Assembly (NCBI RefSeq): GCF_001517405.1
Contig: NZ_LN907827.1
Location: 1 to 64,000 of the forward strand
Direction: 5' to 3'
DNA length: 64,000 nucleotides
Origin: Duffyella gerundensis
GTDB taxonomy: Bacteria; Pseudomonadota; Gammaproteobacteria; Enterobacterales; Enterobacteriaceae
Numbering within the stretch: the first letter of the stretch is position 1; each line of letters opens with the position of its first letter. The notes under the pieces were generated by a model that had not been told where the DNA came from, ran no database searches, and worked only from the letters and a program-made list of their open reading frames with translations. Shown one piece after another: positions 24,257 to 32,934 of this stretch. Made by a program: the position numbers and the translations under genes.

Positions 24257-24769
24257 CTACTTATTACTGCATTCCGCCAGCCATTCCACAATAAACTGAG
24301 CAATTTCGTCAACGTTGTTAACATCCAGTCGCGGCATATTCACCTCAATAGCAATGTCGCTGGCCACAGCAATCACTTTTTTATCCAGCAAGTCACTTAG
24401 CTCGCCCTTAACTTCCTCTCGCCACAGCACAATTTTTGGCACATCCTCGCCTTTAAAACCTTCGACCAGAATCAGATCTGTAATATTTTCATCAAATTGT
24501 GCAGCCAGGTCCCGCAACTCCAGTTTTATCGCGGCAGGCGTTTCGGTCATTAATGCCCAGCGCTGACTGCTGGCGACCATCACCTGATCGGCACCTGCTT
24601 TCCGTAATAGATAACTGTCTTTGCCTGGCGTATCGACATCCATTTCATGATGAGTATGCTTAATCAGACCCGGCCGTATTCCTTTCGCTTTCAGGCATGG
24701 GATGAGCTTAGTGAGAAGCGTCGTTTTGCCGGTGTCACTCCAGGCGACAACTGCCAATAATGGAAGCAT
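24257..24769 (-). CDS. mobB: Molybdopterin-guanine dinucleotide biosynthesis protein MobB
   Basis: A 170-residue GTP-binding adaptor that assists MobA in making bis-MGD cofactor. P-loop region AWSDTGKTTLLTKL (8-21) differs from E. coli AWSGTGKTT by Gly to Asp, the GKTT core being kept. The KHTHHEMDVDTPGKDSY and ILVEGFKGEDVPKI segments match the family. Start ATG overlaps the mobA stop (TAATG), so the pair is coupled. Its right-flank position next to an rRNA operon is the E. coli rrnA arrangement. Confidence 0.94.
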   Translation of the reverse strand: MLPLLAVVAWSDTGKTTLLTKLIPCLKAKGIRPGLIKHTHHEMDVDTPGKDSYLLRKAGADQVMVASSQRWALMTETPAAIKLELRDLAAQFDENITDLILVEGFKGEDVPKIVLWREEVKGELSDLLDKKVIAVASDIAIEVNMPRLDVNNVDEIAQFIVEWLAECSNK

Positions 24770-25344
24770 TAAAGTTCCCCTGCCATACGTAACTCTTCAG
24801 CGGTATTCACATTCATAAAAACCAGCTCTTCCTCAGTGAACTCAACGATATGTCCACCTTGCTGACGCATAAAATGCATGACCTTACGCTCGCCCTGTTG
24901 CAAAAAATGCAGGAGTTCATCAACACAGCGTCGATTGATCAGTGACAACATCGGATGGTCACGCTGGGTTGATTTTACCCACACAATAGGTGCCTCAGCT
25001 TTAGCCTGCCAAAGGCGTGCAACATAGTTTGCGGGGATAAAAGGTGTATCACAGGCGGTAAAAGCCGCCCATTCGGTTTCAATATTCTGCAATGCTGCGA
25101 GCATGCCCGCCAGCGGCCCCGGATAATCGTCCAGCGAATCGCCGATTACCTGACAGCCGCTGCGCTGATAACGATCCTGATGGCGATTTGCGCTAATGAT
25201 CACCGTGCTCACCTGTGGCTGCAGACGCTTTAACACATGCTGATACAGCGGTTCGCCATTGAGCAGCATCAAACCTTTGTCCTGCCCGCCCATACGCGAA
25301 CTGCGACCACCTGACAAAATAACGCCTGTAACATTAGCCTTCAT
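24769..25344 (-). CDS. mobA: Molybdenum cofactor guanylyltransferase MobA
   Basis: Transfers GMP from GTP to molybdopterin to form the guanine dinucleotide cofactor of DMSO-reductase-type enzymes. 191 residues with the nucleotidyltransferase signature LSGGRSSRMGGQDKGL (11-26), the metal-binding GDSLDDYPGPLAGM and FTACDTPF segments. First gene of mobAB; cytoplasmic. Confidence 0.96.
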   Translation of the reverse strand: MKANVTGVILSGGRSSRMGGQDKGLMLLNGEPLYQHVLKRLQPQVSTVIISANRHQDRYQRSGCQVIGDSLDDYPGPLAGMLAALQNIETEWAAFTACDTPFIPANYVARLWQAKAEAPIVWVKSTQRDHPMLSLINRRCVDELLHFLQQGERKVMHFMRQQGGHIVEFTEEELVFMNVNTAEELRMAGEL

Positions 25345-25414
25345 GACCTACCTCAATGATGTTGGCGCAACGATTCGGGTAACGTAATGCTACCTTCTGC
25401 ATGTGGAGATCATA

Positions 25415-25684
25415 ATGAAATACCAACGCCATAACGAGCTTATTGAATTGCTTTCAGCTGCCTGGCTCACTGCGCCCGATCTCAACCTGCTCCAGTTTAT
25501 TCAGCAGATAGCCTGTGAGGCGGGATACAACGAAAATCTTGCAGACCTTACGGATGACGCGTTGATTTACCAGCTCAAAATGCGGGATGCTGCCAGCGAC
25601 GCAGCCATCCCCGGCCTGAAAAAAGATTATGAAAATGATTTCAAAACGGCGTTGCTGCGTGCGCGTGGCGTGATCAAAGAGTGA
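25415..25684 (+). CDS. yihD: YihD family protein of unknown function
   Basis: An 89-residue cytoplasmic protein, same length as E. coli YihD, with the invariant C-terminal stretch [16 protein letters not shown]. No biochemical role is established; the gene is in the mobA-srkA-dsbA neighbourhood in most enterobacteria. The ATG at 25415 has GGAG seven bases upstream; an earlier in-frame start at 25403 overlaps that site and is rejected. Confidence 0.92.
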   Translation: MKYQRHNELIELLSAAWLTAPDLNLLQFIQQIACEAGYNENLADLTDDALIYQLKMRDAASDAAIPGLKKDYENDFKTALLRARGVIKE

Positions 25685-25735
25685 TATCAGTGCTATCCTT
25701 GCCCGCTCCGACAGCTAAACGAGCAGGCAATTATC

Positions 25736-26722
25736 ATGAACGATGCCGCATTTAATTTCCATACGCTGGATCCTGAGACCATCGTTGATGCGCTCTGGGA
25801 TACCGGTATTCGTGTGGAATCAGGGCTGACGGCACTTAATAGCTACGAAAATCGCGTTTATCAGTTTACCGATGAGGATAAGCGTCGTTATGTGGCGAAA
25901 TTCTATCGGCCGCAGCGTTGGTCAGCTGAGCAGATCCTTGAAGAGCATACCTTTGCGCTGGATTTAAAAACGGATGAAGTGCCCCTTGCCGCACCGCTTT
26001 TATTGCAGGGCAAAACGCTGCATCAACACGCTGGCTTTTGGTTTGCCATCTTCCCCAGCCTTGGGGGACGACAATATGAATCTGATAATGAAGATCAGAT
26101 GGAAGCGGTTGGCCGTTTTATCGGACGCATTCATCAAACCGCCGCTAAAGGCGCCTTTCATTCCCGTCCGACCATGGGTCTTGAGGAATATATTCTTCAG
26201 CCTCTTCAGCTGTTGGAAAACAGCCCGCTGATTCCGGTTAAGCTGAAGCCGCTTTTACTGGCGGCGCTGGAGCGGCTTGGCAAAACTTTACAACAATGCT
26301 GGCATACTGACTGGCGCCCTCTACGGCTGCACGGCGACTGCCATGCAGGTAATATCCTCTGGCGCGATGGTCCATCCTTTGTGGATTTAGATGATGCCCG
26401 AACGGGTCCTGCCATTCAGGATTTATGGATGCTGATTAATGGCGACCGTCAGGAGCAGCGTATCCAGTGGGATATTCTGCTGGAAGCCTACGGCGAGTTC
26501 AGCGACTTCGATCTACATGAATTGTCACTGATTGAGCCTTTACGGGCCATGCGCATGGTTTATTATCTGGCGTGGGTTGTTCGCCGCTGGCAGGATCCCG
26601 CTTTTCCACGCAGTTTCCCGTGGATGACCGATGAGGATTTTTGGCGCAGGCAAATTGGCTTATTTACCGAGCAGGAAAAGCTGCTGCATGAGCCGCCAAT
26701 TCAACTGGCCCCTGTATTTTAA
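25736..26722 (+). CDS. srkA: Stress response kinase A SrkA (YihE)
   Basis: A 328-residue Ser/Thr protein kinase of the aminoglycoside-phosphotransferase fold, equal in length to E. coli SrkA. Catalytic loop [17 protein letters not shown] and metal-binding [10 protein letters not shown] are intact. In E. coli it limits death from stress-induced programmed responses (MazEF-linked) and is under Cpx control together with dsbA. Just 25 bases separate it from dsbA on the same strand, so they are probably co-transcribed. Confidence 0.95.
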   Translation: MNDAAFNFHTLDPETIVDALWDTGIRVESGLTALNSYENRVYQFTDEDKRRYVAKFYRPQRWSAEQILEEHTFALDLKTDEVPLAAPLLLQGKTLHQHAGFWFAIFPSLGGRQYESDNEDQMEAVGRFIGRIHQTAAKGAFHSRPTMGLEEYILQPLQLLENSPLIPVKLKPLLLAALERLGKTLQQCWHTDWRPLRLHGDCHAGNILWRDGPSFVDLDDARTGPAIQDLWMLINGDRQEQRIQWDILLEAYGEFSDFDLHELSLIEPLRAMRMVYYLAWVVRRWQDPAFPRSFPWMTDEDFWRRQIGLFTEQEKLLHEPPIQLAPVF

Positions 26723-26747
26723 TATGATGAATGGAGAGTTTGAACAG

Positions 26748-27377
26748 ATGAAAAAGATTTGGTTGGCGCTGGTTGGCCTGATGCTGGCATTCAGCGCCTC
26801 AGCGGCGCAGTTCACCGATGGTCAGCAATATATCACCCTGGATAAACCTGCCACTGGCGAGCCGCAGGTTGTGGAATTCTTCTCATTCTTTTGCCCTCAT
26901 TGCTATCAGTTCGAGCGTGTTTATCACGTCAGCGAGACGGTGAAGAAAAATCTGCCGGAAAACGTTAAGGTGACGAAATACCACGTTGAGTTTTTAGGCG
27001 GCGAAATGGGCAAAACCGTTACTCAGGCCTGGGCTGTTGCCATGGCGCTGGGTGTGGAAGATAAAGTCGCGGCGCCCATTTTTGACGGTATTCAGAAAAC
27101 CCAGACCATTACTGATGCTGACAGCCTGAAAGATACCTTTGTTAAAGCTGCAGGCATCACGCCAGCCGAGTATGATGGTGCCTTCAACAGCTTTGCGGTT
27201 AAAGCATTGGTCGCACAGCAGGAAAAGGCCGCGGTAGATGTCAATCTGCAGGGCGTGCCGGCGATGTTTGTTAATGGCAAATATATGGTGAATAACGGTG
27301 GTCTTGATACCAGCTCAATGGATACCGTAGCACTGCAATACGCTGACGTAGTAAAATTCCTCGTCGCGAAAAAGTAA
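26748..27377 (+). CDS. dsbA: Periplasmic thiol:disulfide oxidoreductase DsbA
   Basis: Introduces disulfides into exported proteins, re-oxidised by DsbB. 209 residues: Sec signal peptide ending ASA (residue 19), mature start AQFTDG. The active site CPHC is at precursor residues 49-52 (mature C30 and C33), and the cis-proline loop GVPAMFVNG is present. ATG at 26748 aligns with E. coli; the frame extends upstream into srkA but without signal-peptide logic. Confidence 0.97.
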   Translation: MKKIWLALVGLMLAFSASAAQFTDGQQYITLDKPATGEPQVVEFFSFFCPHCYQFERVYHVSETVKKNLPENVKVTKYHVEFLGGEMGKTVTQAWAVAMALGVEDKVAAPIFDGIQKTQTITDADSLKDTFVKAAGITPAEYDGAFNSFAVKALVAQQEKAAVDVNLQGVPAMFVNGKYMVNNGGLDTSSMDTVALQYADVVKFLVAKK

Positions 27378-27390
27378 TATTTTTATCATC

Positions 27391-27421
27391 AAACGCATCA
27401 GTTTTACTGGTGCGTTTTTTT
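27391..27421 (+). terminator. Terminator of srkA-dsbA
   Basis: ACGCATCAGT/ACTGGTGCGT stem (one G-U pair) with a three-base T loop, followed by T7. Confidence 0.85.
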
Positions 27422-27653
27422 ATGCCGGCATTTTGCCGCTGGGTAAATAAATAGCCCTAATGCGAAAATTTTTTTGCCGAATACGGCATTAAAAATTAAC
27501 TGTGCAAATTTAATATCCACATTGAAGTAAATCACGATTTATGCTCGCACCAGTCAATATATTTGTACAGGCTATTGATTTTAATCAGTTATATGTTTTA
27601 GTAAAATCTATATTATTGTAAGTCACAACAGGCTTGCAAATTTACGCACAAAC
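27422..27653. other. AT-rich gap upstream of polA
   Basis: A markedly A/T-rich stretch between the dsbA terminator and the DnaA box. No credible gene is seen. It includes the near-palindrome TTTTTGCCGAATACGGCA around 27470-27486, and A/T tracts that could hold polA promoter or bending elements. Confidence 0.5.
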
Positions 27654-27682
27654 TTATCCACAGGATGATCCAAAGGATCATC
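27642..27682. promoter_or_regulatory. DnaA boxes and inverted repeat before polA
   Basis: TTATCCACA at 27654-27662 is a perfect consensus DnaA box; TTACGCACA at 27642-27650 differs by one base and lies just upstream in the same direction. Immediately downstream GATGATCC-AAA-GGATCATC (27664-27682) is a perfect inverted repeat. DnaA stimulation of polA has been reported in E. coli, so this is likely a functional control region. Confidence 0.6.
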
Positions 27683-27788
27683 TCTTTCCTCGCTGCCCGT
27701 TCGCACTCTTTTATGCCGGTTGTTTTATCTTTTCTTGTCAGCTGTGGCATGCTTGTCACAAACATTGGCAACGAAGACGTAATGACTT

Positions 27789-30569
27789 ATGGCTCAAATA
27801 GCAGAAAACCCACTGATTCTGGTCGATGGATCATCTTATCTTTATCGTGCTTATCACGCTTTTCCCCCGCTGACTAACAGCGCAGGCGAACCAACGGGTG
27901 CGATGTATGGCGTCCTGAATATGCTGCGCAGCATGCTGCTGCAATATAAGCCGAGCCACGTTGCAGTGGTTTTTGATGCCAAAGGAAAAACGTTTCGCGA
28001 TGAGCTGTTCGAGCATTACAAATCGCATCGTCCACCCATGCCGGACGATCTGCGTGCGCAAATCGAACCTTTGCATCAGATGGTAAAAGCGATGGGCCTG
28101 CCGTTGTTGGCCGTTTCCGGTGTCGAAGCTGATGACGTCATCGGTACGCTGGCCTTGCAGGCAGATAAAGCGGGTCGATCGGTGCTGATCAGCACCGGTG
28201 ACAAAGATATGGCGCAGTTAGTTACGCCGAACATCACGCTAATTAATACCATGAGCAACAGCATTCTTGGCCCGGAAGAGGTCAATGACAAATATGGCGT
28301 GCCGCCAGAGTTGATCATCGATTACCTCGCACTGATGGGCGATGCCTCCGATAACATTCCGGGCGTGCCGGGTGTCGGTGAGAAAACCGCGCAGGCGTTG
28401 CTGCAGGGATTAGGCAAAATGACTGCGCTCTATGAGAATCTGGATAAGGTGGCCGCACTTGGCTTCCGCGGTTCCAAAACCATGGCGGCCAAGCTTGAAC
28501 AGAATAAAGAGCTCGCGTTTCTTTCTTATCAATTGGCCACCATTAAAACCGATGTGCCGCTGGATCTGAGTTACGAGCAGCTGAACGTAGCTGAGCCGGA
28601 AGTCGATTCACTGCTTGCGCTGTTCCGTCATTATGAGTTCAAACGGTGGTGCAGCGATCTTGAAGAAGGGAAATGGCTGCAGGGTAAACGAGGCGGCGGT
28701 TTTACTGCGTCTGCTTCCGCTGTCGAAGCCGCGCCCGTCGTTGAGGCGACCAGCGTGCTCTCTGCTGACGGTTACGTCACCATTCTTGATGAAGAAACCT
28801 TCGATCAATGGCTGAAAAAAATCGCAGCCTGCGACGTATTTGCTTTCGATCTGGAAACGGATTCGCTGGACACGCTGACCGCTACTATTGTTGGCATCAG
28901 CGTAGCCGTTGCGCCGGGCGAAGCAGCCTATTTGCCGGTTGCTCATGATTATATTGATGCGCCACCGCAGCTCGATCGCGACTGGGTGCTGTCGCGCCTG
29001 AAGCCAATCCTTGAAGACAGCTCTGCCAGTAAAGTCGGGCAAAATCTCAAATACGATCGTGGCGTGCTGAAAAATTACGATATCGAATTACAGGGCATTA
29101 AATTCGATACCATGCTCGAATCCTACTTGCTGAACAGCGTTGTGGGCAAACATGACATGGATACGCTCTCAGCACGCTGGCTAAACCACAAAACCGTTAC
29201 CTTCGTAGAGATTGCCGGTAAGGGCAAAAACCAGCTTACCTTTAACCAGATAGCGCTGGAGCAGGCTGCGCATTATGCCGCAGAAGATGCCGACGTCACG
29301 CTGCAGCTGCATCTGAAAATGTGGCCGGAACTGGAAAAGCAGACTGGACCGTTACGCGTTTTCAATGAGATTGAAATGCCGCTGGTCCCGGTGATTTCGC
29401 GTATTGAGCGAAACGGCGTGCTGATCGATCAGCATATTCTGGCCAGACATTCGCAGGAGCTAACGCTGCGCCTTGATGAGCTGGAGAAACAGGCGCACGA
29501 GCTGGCTGGCGAGCCGTTTAATCTCTCTTCTACTAAGCAGCTGCAAACTATTCTGTTTGAGAAGCAGGGCATTAAGCCAACTAAAAAAACGCCGGGCGGG
29601 GCACCATCAACCAGCGAAGAGGTGCTCGCTGAGCTGGCACTTGATTATCCGCTGCCTAAAGTGATCCTTGAACATCGCGGCTTATCGAAGCTGAAGTCGA
29701 CCTATACCGACAAACTGCCGCAGATGATGAATCCGTTTACCGGACGCGTACATACCTCTTATCACCAGGCGGTAACGGCGACCGGCAGGCTCTCTTCAAC
29801 CGAGCCAAACCTGCAAAATATTCCGGTGCGTAACGATGAAGGGCGTCGCATTCGCCAGGCATTTATCGCTTCGCCAGGCTGTCGCATTGTGGCAGCTGAC
29901 TATTCGCAAATTGAGCTGCGCATTATGGCGCACCTGTCGCAGGACAAAGGTCTGCTACAGGCGTTTGCTGAAGGCGAAGATATTCACCGTGCTACCGCGG
30001 CTGAAGTATTTGGCAGCCCGCTGGACAAGGTCAGTGGTGAGCAGCGTCGCAGCGCCAAAGCGATCAACTTTGGCCTGATTTACGGCATGAGCGCTTTTGG
30101 TCTTTCTCGTCAGCTCAATATCGGTGCCGGCGAGGCGCGGAAATATATGGACCTTTACTTCGAGCGTTATCCTGGCGTGTTGCAGTATATGGAAAATACG
30201 CGCAAATTCGCCGCAGAAAAAGGGTATGTGGAGACACTGGATGGCCGTCGTCTGTATCTGCCGGACATCAAATCCAGCAATGCGATTCGTCGCAAAGCCG
30301 CCGAGCGTGCAGCGATCAATGCGCCAATGCAGGGTACCGCAGCAGACATTATCAAACGCGCCATGATCGAAGTTGATCGGTGGCTCCAGCAGCAGCCGGA
30401 TGTGAAAATGATCATGCAGGTTCACGATGAGCTGGTGTTTGAAGTGAAAGAGTCCCTGCTGGATGAAGCCTGTGAGAAAATTCGCCAGCTGATGGAAAGC
30501 AGCATGCAGCTTGATGTGCCATTGCAGGTAGAAGTGGGCATTGGTGATAACTGGGATGAAGCGCACTGA
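27789..30569 (+). CDS. polA: DNA polymerase I
   Basis: 926 residues, two fewer than E. coli. Domains in order: 5'-nuclease (1-about 320, with [16 protein letters not shown] and [12 protein letters not shown]), 3'-5' proofreading exonuclease (about 325-520, with FDLETDSLD, where E. coli has FDTETDSLD), and polymerase (about 520-926, with motif [15 protein letters not shown], motif [16 protein letters not shown], motif [11 protein letters not shown]). Acts in Okazaki fragment maturation and excision repair. Spot 42 follows, as in E. coli. Confidence 0.98.
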   Translation: MAQIAENPLILVDGSSYLYRAYHAFPPLTNSAGEPTGAMYGVLNMLRSMLLQYKPSHVAVVFDAKGKTFRDELFEHYKSHRPPMPDDLRAQIEPLHQMVKAMGLPLLAVSGVEADDVIGTLALQADKAGRSVLISTGDKDMAQLVTPNITLINTMSNSILGPEEVNDKYGVPPELIIDYLALMGDASDNIPGVPGVGEKTAQALLQGLGKMTALYENLDKVAALGFRGSKTMAAKLEQNKELAFLSYQLATIKTDVPLDLSYEQLNVAEPEVDSLLALFRHYEFKRWCSDLEEGKWLQGKRGGGFTASASAVEAAPVVEATSVLSADGYVTILDEETFDQWLKKIAACDVFAFDLETDSLDTLTATIVGISVAVAPGEAAYLPVAHDYIDAPPQLDRDWVLSRLKPILEDSSASKVGQNLKYDRGVLKNYDIELQGIKFDTMLESYLLNSVVGKHDMDTLSARWLNHKTVTFVEIAGKGKNQLTFNQIALEQAAHYAAEDADVTLQLHLKMWPELEKQTGPLRVFNEIEMPLVPVISRIERNGVLIDQHILARHSQELTLRLDELEKQAHELAGEPFNLSSTKQLQTILFEKQGIKPTKKTPGGAPSTSEEVLAELALDYPLPKVILEHRGLSKLKSTYTDKLPQMMNPFTGRVHTSYHQAVTATGRLSSTEPNLQNIPVRNDEGRRIRQAFIASPGCRIVAADYSQIELRIMAHLSQDKGLLQAFAEGEDIHRATAAEVFGSPLDKVSGEQRRSAKAINFGLIYGMSAFGLSRQLNIGAGEARKYMDLYFERYPGVLQYMENTRKFAAEKGYVETLDGRRLYLPDIKSSNAIRRKAAERAAINAPMQGTAADIIKRAMIEVDRWLQQQPDVKMIMQVHDELVFEVKESLLDEACEKIRQLMESSMQLDVPLQVEVGIGDNWDEAH

Positions 30570-30708
30570 TTCCGTTATCGCGTTAGACCAGCAATAAGAA
30601 AACGCTCTGGTGATACGGTTTAGCCATGCCAATGCGCCATGGCCGATCGCTAACCGGCTAAAGCAGAAGCACTTTTCTAAAGTAAGCGCTACTGGCTGAA
30701 TGTGTTTT

Positions 30709-30724
30709 TGTGATGAAGATTACA
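30709..30724. promoter_or_regulatory. CRP site upstream of Spot 42
   Basis: TGTGA-TGAAGA-TTACA matches the CRP consensus TGTGA-N6-TCACA with one mismatch. Centre is about 84 bases before the Spot 42 5' end. cAMP-CRP represses spf in E. coli. Confidence 0.65.
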
Positions 30725-30800
30725 GAAACAGGCTTTTTTAATCTGGGCTAAATGCAAAAAATGCTTTTTCGCTCACAAAAAATCGGGTAAAGTTCGCGGC

Positions 30801-30909
30801 GTAGGGTACAGAGGTAAGATGTTCTATCTTTCAGACCTTTTACTTCACGTAATCGGATTTGGCTGAATATTTAGCCGCCCCAGTCACTTTTGTGACTGGG
30901 GCGTTTTTT
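30801..30909 (+). ncRNA. spf: Spot 42 small RNA
   Basis: 109 nt, nearly identical to E. coli Spot 42 through the first 70 bases, including the single-stranded target-pairing regions. The 3' terminator CCCCAGTCAC/GTGACTGGGG with T6 has compensating changes relative to E. coli. A -10 TAAAGT is at 30788-30793. Hfq-dependent repressor of carbon-catabolism genes, made when glucose is present. Located between polA and engB as expected. Confidence 0.97.
30819..30866 (+). CDS. spfP: SpfP, 15-residue peptide encoded inside Spot 42
   Basis: The frame MFYLSDLLLHVIGFG is preserved exactly as in E. coli, where Spot 42 was shown to be a dual-function RNA whose small protein SpfP binds CRP and blocks activation of some CRP targets. 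AGAGG precedes the ATG closely. Since the RNA is itself conserved, the identical peptide alone does not prove translation here. Confidence 0.6.
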   Translation: MFYLSDLLLHVIGFG

Positions 30910-30936
30910 ATGGCTGCGCGGCAGGAAAGCGGTCGT

Positions 30937-31560
30937 TTATTCGCCCGTTTCCTCTTCCTGCGGCGGCTGGCTGAACCAGCTGTCGAGCTTCAGACGCAAT
31001 TTATCAACGCCGATTTTCTTCAGGGATGAGAACATTTCCACCTGAATGTCGCCAACATAGGCTGCCGTTGCTTCCTGCACCACCTTCAGCTGCGCTTTGC
31101 GTGCGCCAGAAGCCAGCTTGTCCGCTTTAGTCAGCAGAACCAGCACGGAAATCCCGCTGGACACGGCCCACTGAATCATCTGTTGGTCGAGATCTTTCAT
31201 GGGATGACGAATATCCATCAGCACCACCAATCCTTTCAGGCACTGGCGCATCTGCAAATATTCACCCAGCGCGCGCTGCCACTTTTTCTTCATCTCTTCC
31301 GGGACTTCGGCGTAGCCATAACCGGGCAAATCCACCAGGCGCACGCCTTCAACGACCTCAAACAGGTTAATGAGCTGCGTACGTCCCGGCGTTTTACTGG
31401 TGCGCGCCAGACTCTTCTGATTGGTCAGCGTATTCAGTGCGCTGGACTTACCGGCGTTTGAACGGCCTGCAAACGCCACTTCGATGCCGGTGTCGGCCGG
31501 TAAATGGCGGATGTCGGGCGCACTGGTTACGAAATGGGTTATATGATAATTCCAGGACAA
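30937..31560 (-). CDS. engB: Ribosome biogenesis GTPase EngB/YsxC
   Basis: A 207-residue essential GTPase for 50S assembly. G1 GRSNAGKS, G2 region TPGRTQ, G3 [11 protein letters not shown] and G4 TKADKL are all present. Start is TTG at 31560, preceded by GGAG seven bases upstream; no ATG or GTG lies in frame nearby, and the TTG start aligns with E. coli. Convergent with Spot 42. Confidence 0.95.
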   Translation of the reverse strand: MSWNYHITHFVTSAPDIRHLPADTGIEVAFAGRSNAGKSSALNTLTNQKSLARTSKTPGRTQLINLFEVVEGVRLVDLPGYGYAEVPEEMKKKWQRALGEYLQMRQCLKGLVVLMDIRHPMKDLDQQMIQWAVSSGISVLVLLTKADKLASGARKAQLKVVQEATAAYVGDIQVEMFSSLKKIGVDKLRLKLDSWFSQPPQEEETGE

Positions 31561-31800
31561 AATGGCACTCCAGCTTAAGTCATAACAATTTGGCGGTGAT
31601 TATACCTTGATTGGCGGAAAAGCGCCCGATGGGTTCCGATCGCATTACGTTGTGAGAGATTGGCTATGGTTTCTGTCAGTGATTAATATAATTATAAAAA
31701 AATTTGAAAAATAATTACTTAATTTTCAATTGATTGTGATTATTTTCGCTAGAGAAAATGTAATATTCGCTGGCGCTACCTTGTGAGTTGAACCAGATGG
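31561..31800. promoter_or_regulatory. AT-rich csrC upstream region with UvrY-like site
   Basis: No gene is seen here. TGTGAGAGAT at 31651-31660 equals the left half of the UvrY (BarA/UvrY) inverted repeat known before csrB, and the following ATTGGCTATGG only partly completes it. A strongly A/T-rich tract (31681-31750) separates it from the likely csrC promoter (-10 TACATT, 31803-31808). This layout, a distal UvrY site plus intervening AT-rich DNA, resembles csrB/csrC control in E. coli. Confidence 0.45.
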
Positions 31801-31814
31801 TCTACATTATTCAC

Positions 31815-32050
31815 AGCGTCAGGTAGACGAGCTTCCTCAGGAAGCGCTCAGGGATAGCCCGGAAGGCAGCAGAGCAGGGAAAAAGGATGGGGTCTGAAGG
31901 AGAGACCGTCAGGGATAAGGAAGCGCTCGGGATGAGTGGACAGCAGACGGGATAAACCGGGATGTTGATTGCATAAAGGGATGTAAAGGATGACTGTCCT
32001 TCTACGGAAGGTACGAAAAAAGGCGACAGATTGCTCTGTCGCCTTTTTTC
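31815..32050 (+). ncRNA. csrC: CsrC small RNA (CsrA-sequestering)
   Basis: About 236 nt between engB and yihI, the csrC position in E. coli. I count 15 GGA triplets in the first 200 bases, many as AGGGA or AGGA in predicted hairpin loops, the hallmark of CsrA-binding RNAs. The terminator AGGCGACAGA/TCTGTCGCCT with T6 is almost the same as E. coli csrC. The 5' end is set from the -10 and is uncertain by several bases. It would titrate CsrA and so relieve repression of biofilm and glycogen genes. Confidence 0.88.
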
Positions 32051-32117
32051 TTTGTCCGCTTTCTGCTAGATTCCGCCGCAATTCTATACTGAATTATCAT
32101 TGCCGAGAGCCAACATC

Positions 32118-32642
32118 ATGAAGCAACCTGCACGCGCGCCGCAGGGTAAGACCGCAGCGCCAAAAGCCAAGCGTAAATCGCGCGAAGAAATGAACGTTGA
32201 AGCACGCGATCGCAAGCGTGATAAAAAACACCGTGGCCATGCAGCGGGCAGCCGGGCTAATCCTGTTACCGAAGCCCAGAAGAAAGGCAACGGCAACAAA
32301 AAAGCCGATCCCCGTATCGGCAGCAAGAAGCCGATTCCGTTAATCGCAGAGGGCCAGCAAGCTGCGGTTAAAGCCAAACCGGTTGCAGAGAAAAAAGCCG
32401 CCGCCAAGCCGCGTCTGAGTCCGCAGGAAGAGCTGCAGATGCTCGAGAATGACGAGCGTCTGGATGCCTTGCTGAATCGTCTGGAAAGCGGTGAGAAACT
32501 CTCTGCTGAAGATCAGGCATGGCTCGATCAGACACTGGATCGTATCGACGTCCTGATGGAACAGCTTGGCATTGAGCTGGACGAAGAAGAAGAAGATGAA
32601 GCGGACGAAGATATGTATCGCCTGCTGAAAGGTAAAGATTAA
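32118..32642 (+). CDS. yihI: Der GTPase-activating protein YihI
   Basis: A 174-residue protein that stimulates GTP hydrolysis by the ribosome-assembly GTPase Der. N-terminal half is highly basic ([31 protein letters not shown]), with [11 protein letters not shown] in the middle and a very acidic C-terminal tail ([18 protein letters not shown]), as in E. coli YihI. ATG at 32118 aligns with the E. coli start; an upstream TTG at 32100 is unlikely. Confidence 0.95.
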   Translation: MKQPARAPQGKTAAPKAKRKSREEMNVEARDRKRDKKHRGHAAGSRANPVTEAQKKGNGNKKADPRIGSKKPIPLIAEGQQAAVKAKPVAEKKAAAKPRLSPQEELQMLENDERLDALLNRLESGEKLSAEDQAWLDQTLDRIDVLMEQLGIELDEEEEDEADEDMYRLLKGKD

Positions 32643-32697
32643 TTCAGCCTGATCATGATCGCGGCGGTGTTTTGACGCGGCGATCAGGAATCGCTTA

Positions 32698-32934
32698 ATG
32701 ATAATGATTTGGCCTGGATCAATTTTAGCGCTACTTCTTGCATGTTATCTGCTCTGGCTATTGTTTACACTACGGCGCCTGTCGCAGCTTAAGGTTTTGC
32801 TGCGACGGAGAGCCGTCAGACAAGCGCCTTCTTTACCCCCGCGTGTGCGACGGTCATCCAGACGACGCAACGGGAGAGAAGATGATGGCGGCACCGCAGA
32901 TAGAGTGGGATCAGGCGCTGATAGAGAAATATAA
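32698..32934 (+). CDS. Possible small membrane protein before hemN
   Basis: A 78-codon frame starting ATG at 32698 with AGGA eight bases upstream. Residues 3-24 form one clear transmembrane helix (WPGSILALLLACYLLWLLF), followed by a very basic region (RRRAVRQ, RRSSRRRNGR). The last 53 bases overlap hemN in another frame. In other gammaproteobacteria a single-helix DUF2489 protein is encoded between yihI and hemN; this could be a shortened relative, but I cannot show homology. No function is assigned. If only the first ~60 residues are conserved in relatives it is real; otherwise it may be chance. Confidence 0.4.
   Translation: MIMIWPGSILALLLACYLLWLLFTLRRLSQLKVLLRRRAVRQAPSLPPRVRRSSRRRNGREDDGGTADRVGSGADREI

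Noticed and set aside
32738..32881. A 48-residue N-terminal extension of hemN
   Set aside because: Not similar to HemN, cysteine-rich by chance, and the ATG at 32882 has a proper ribosome-binding site and aligns with E. coli.
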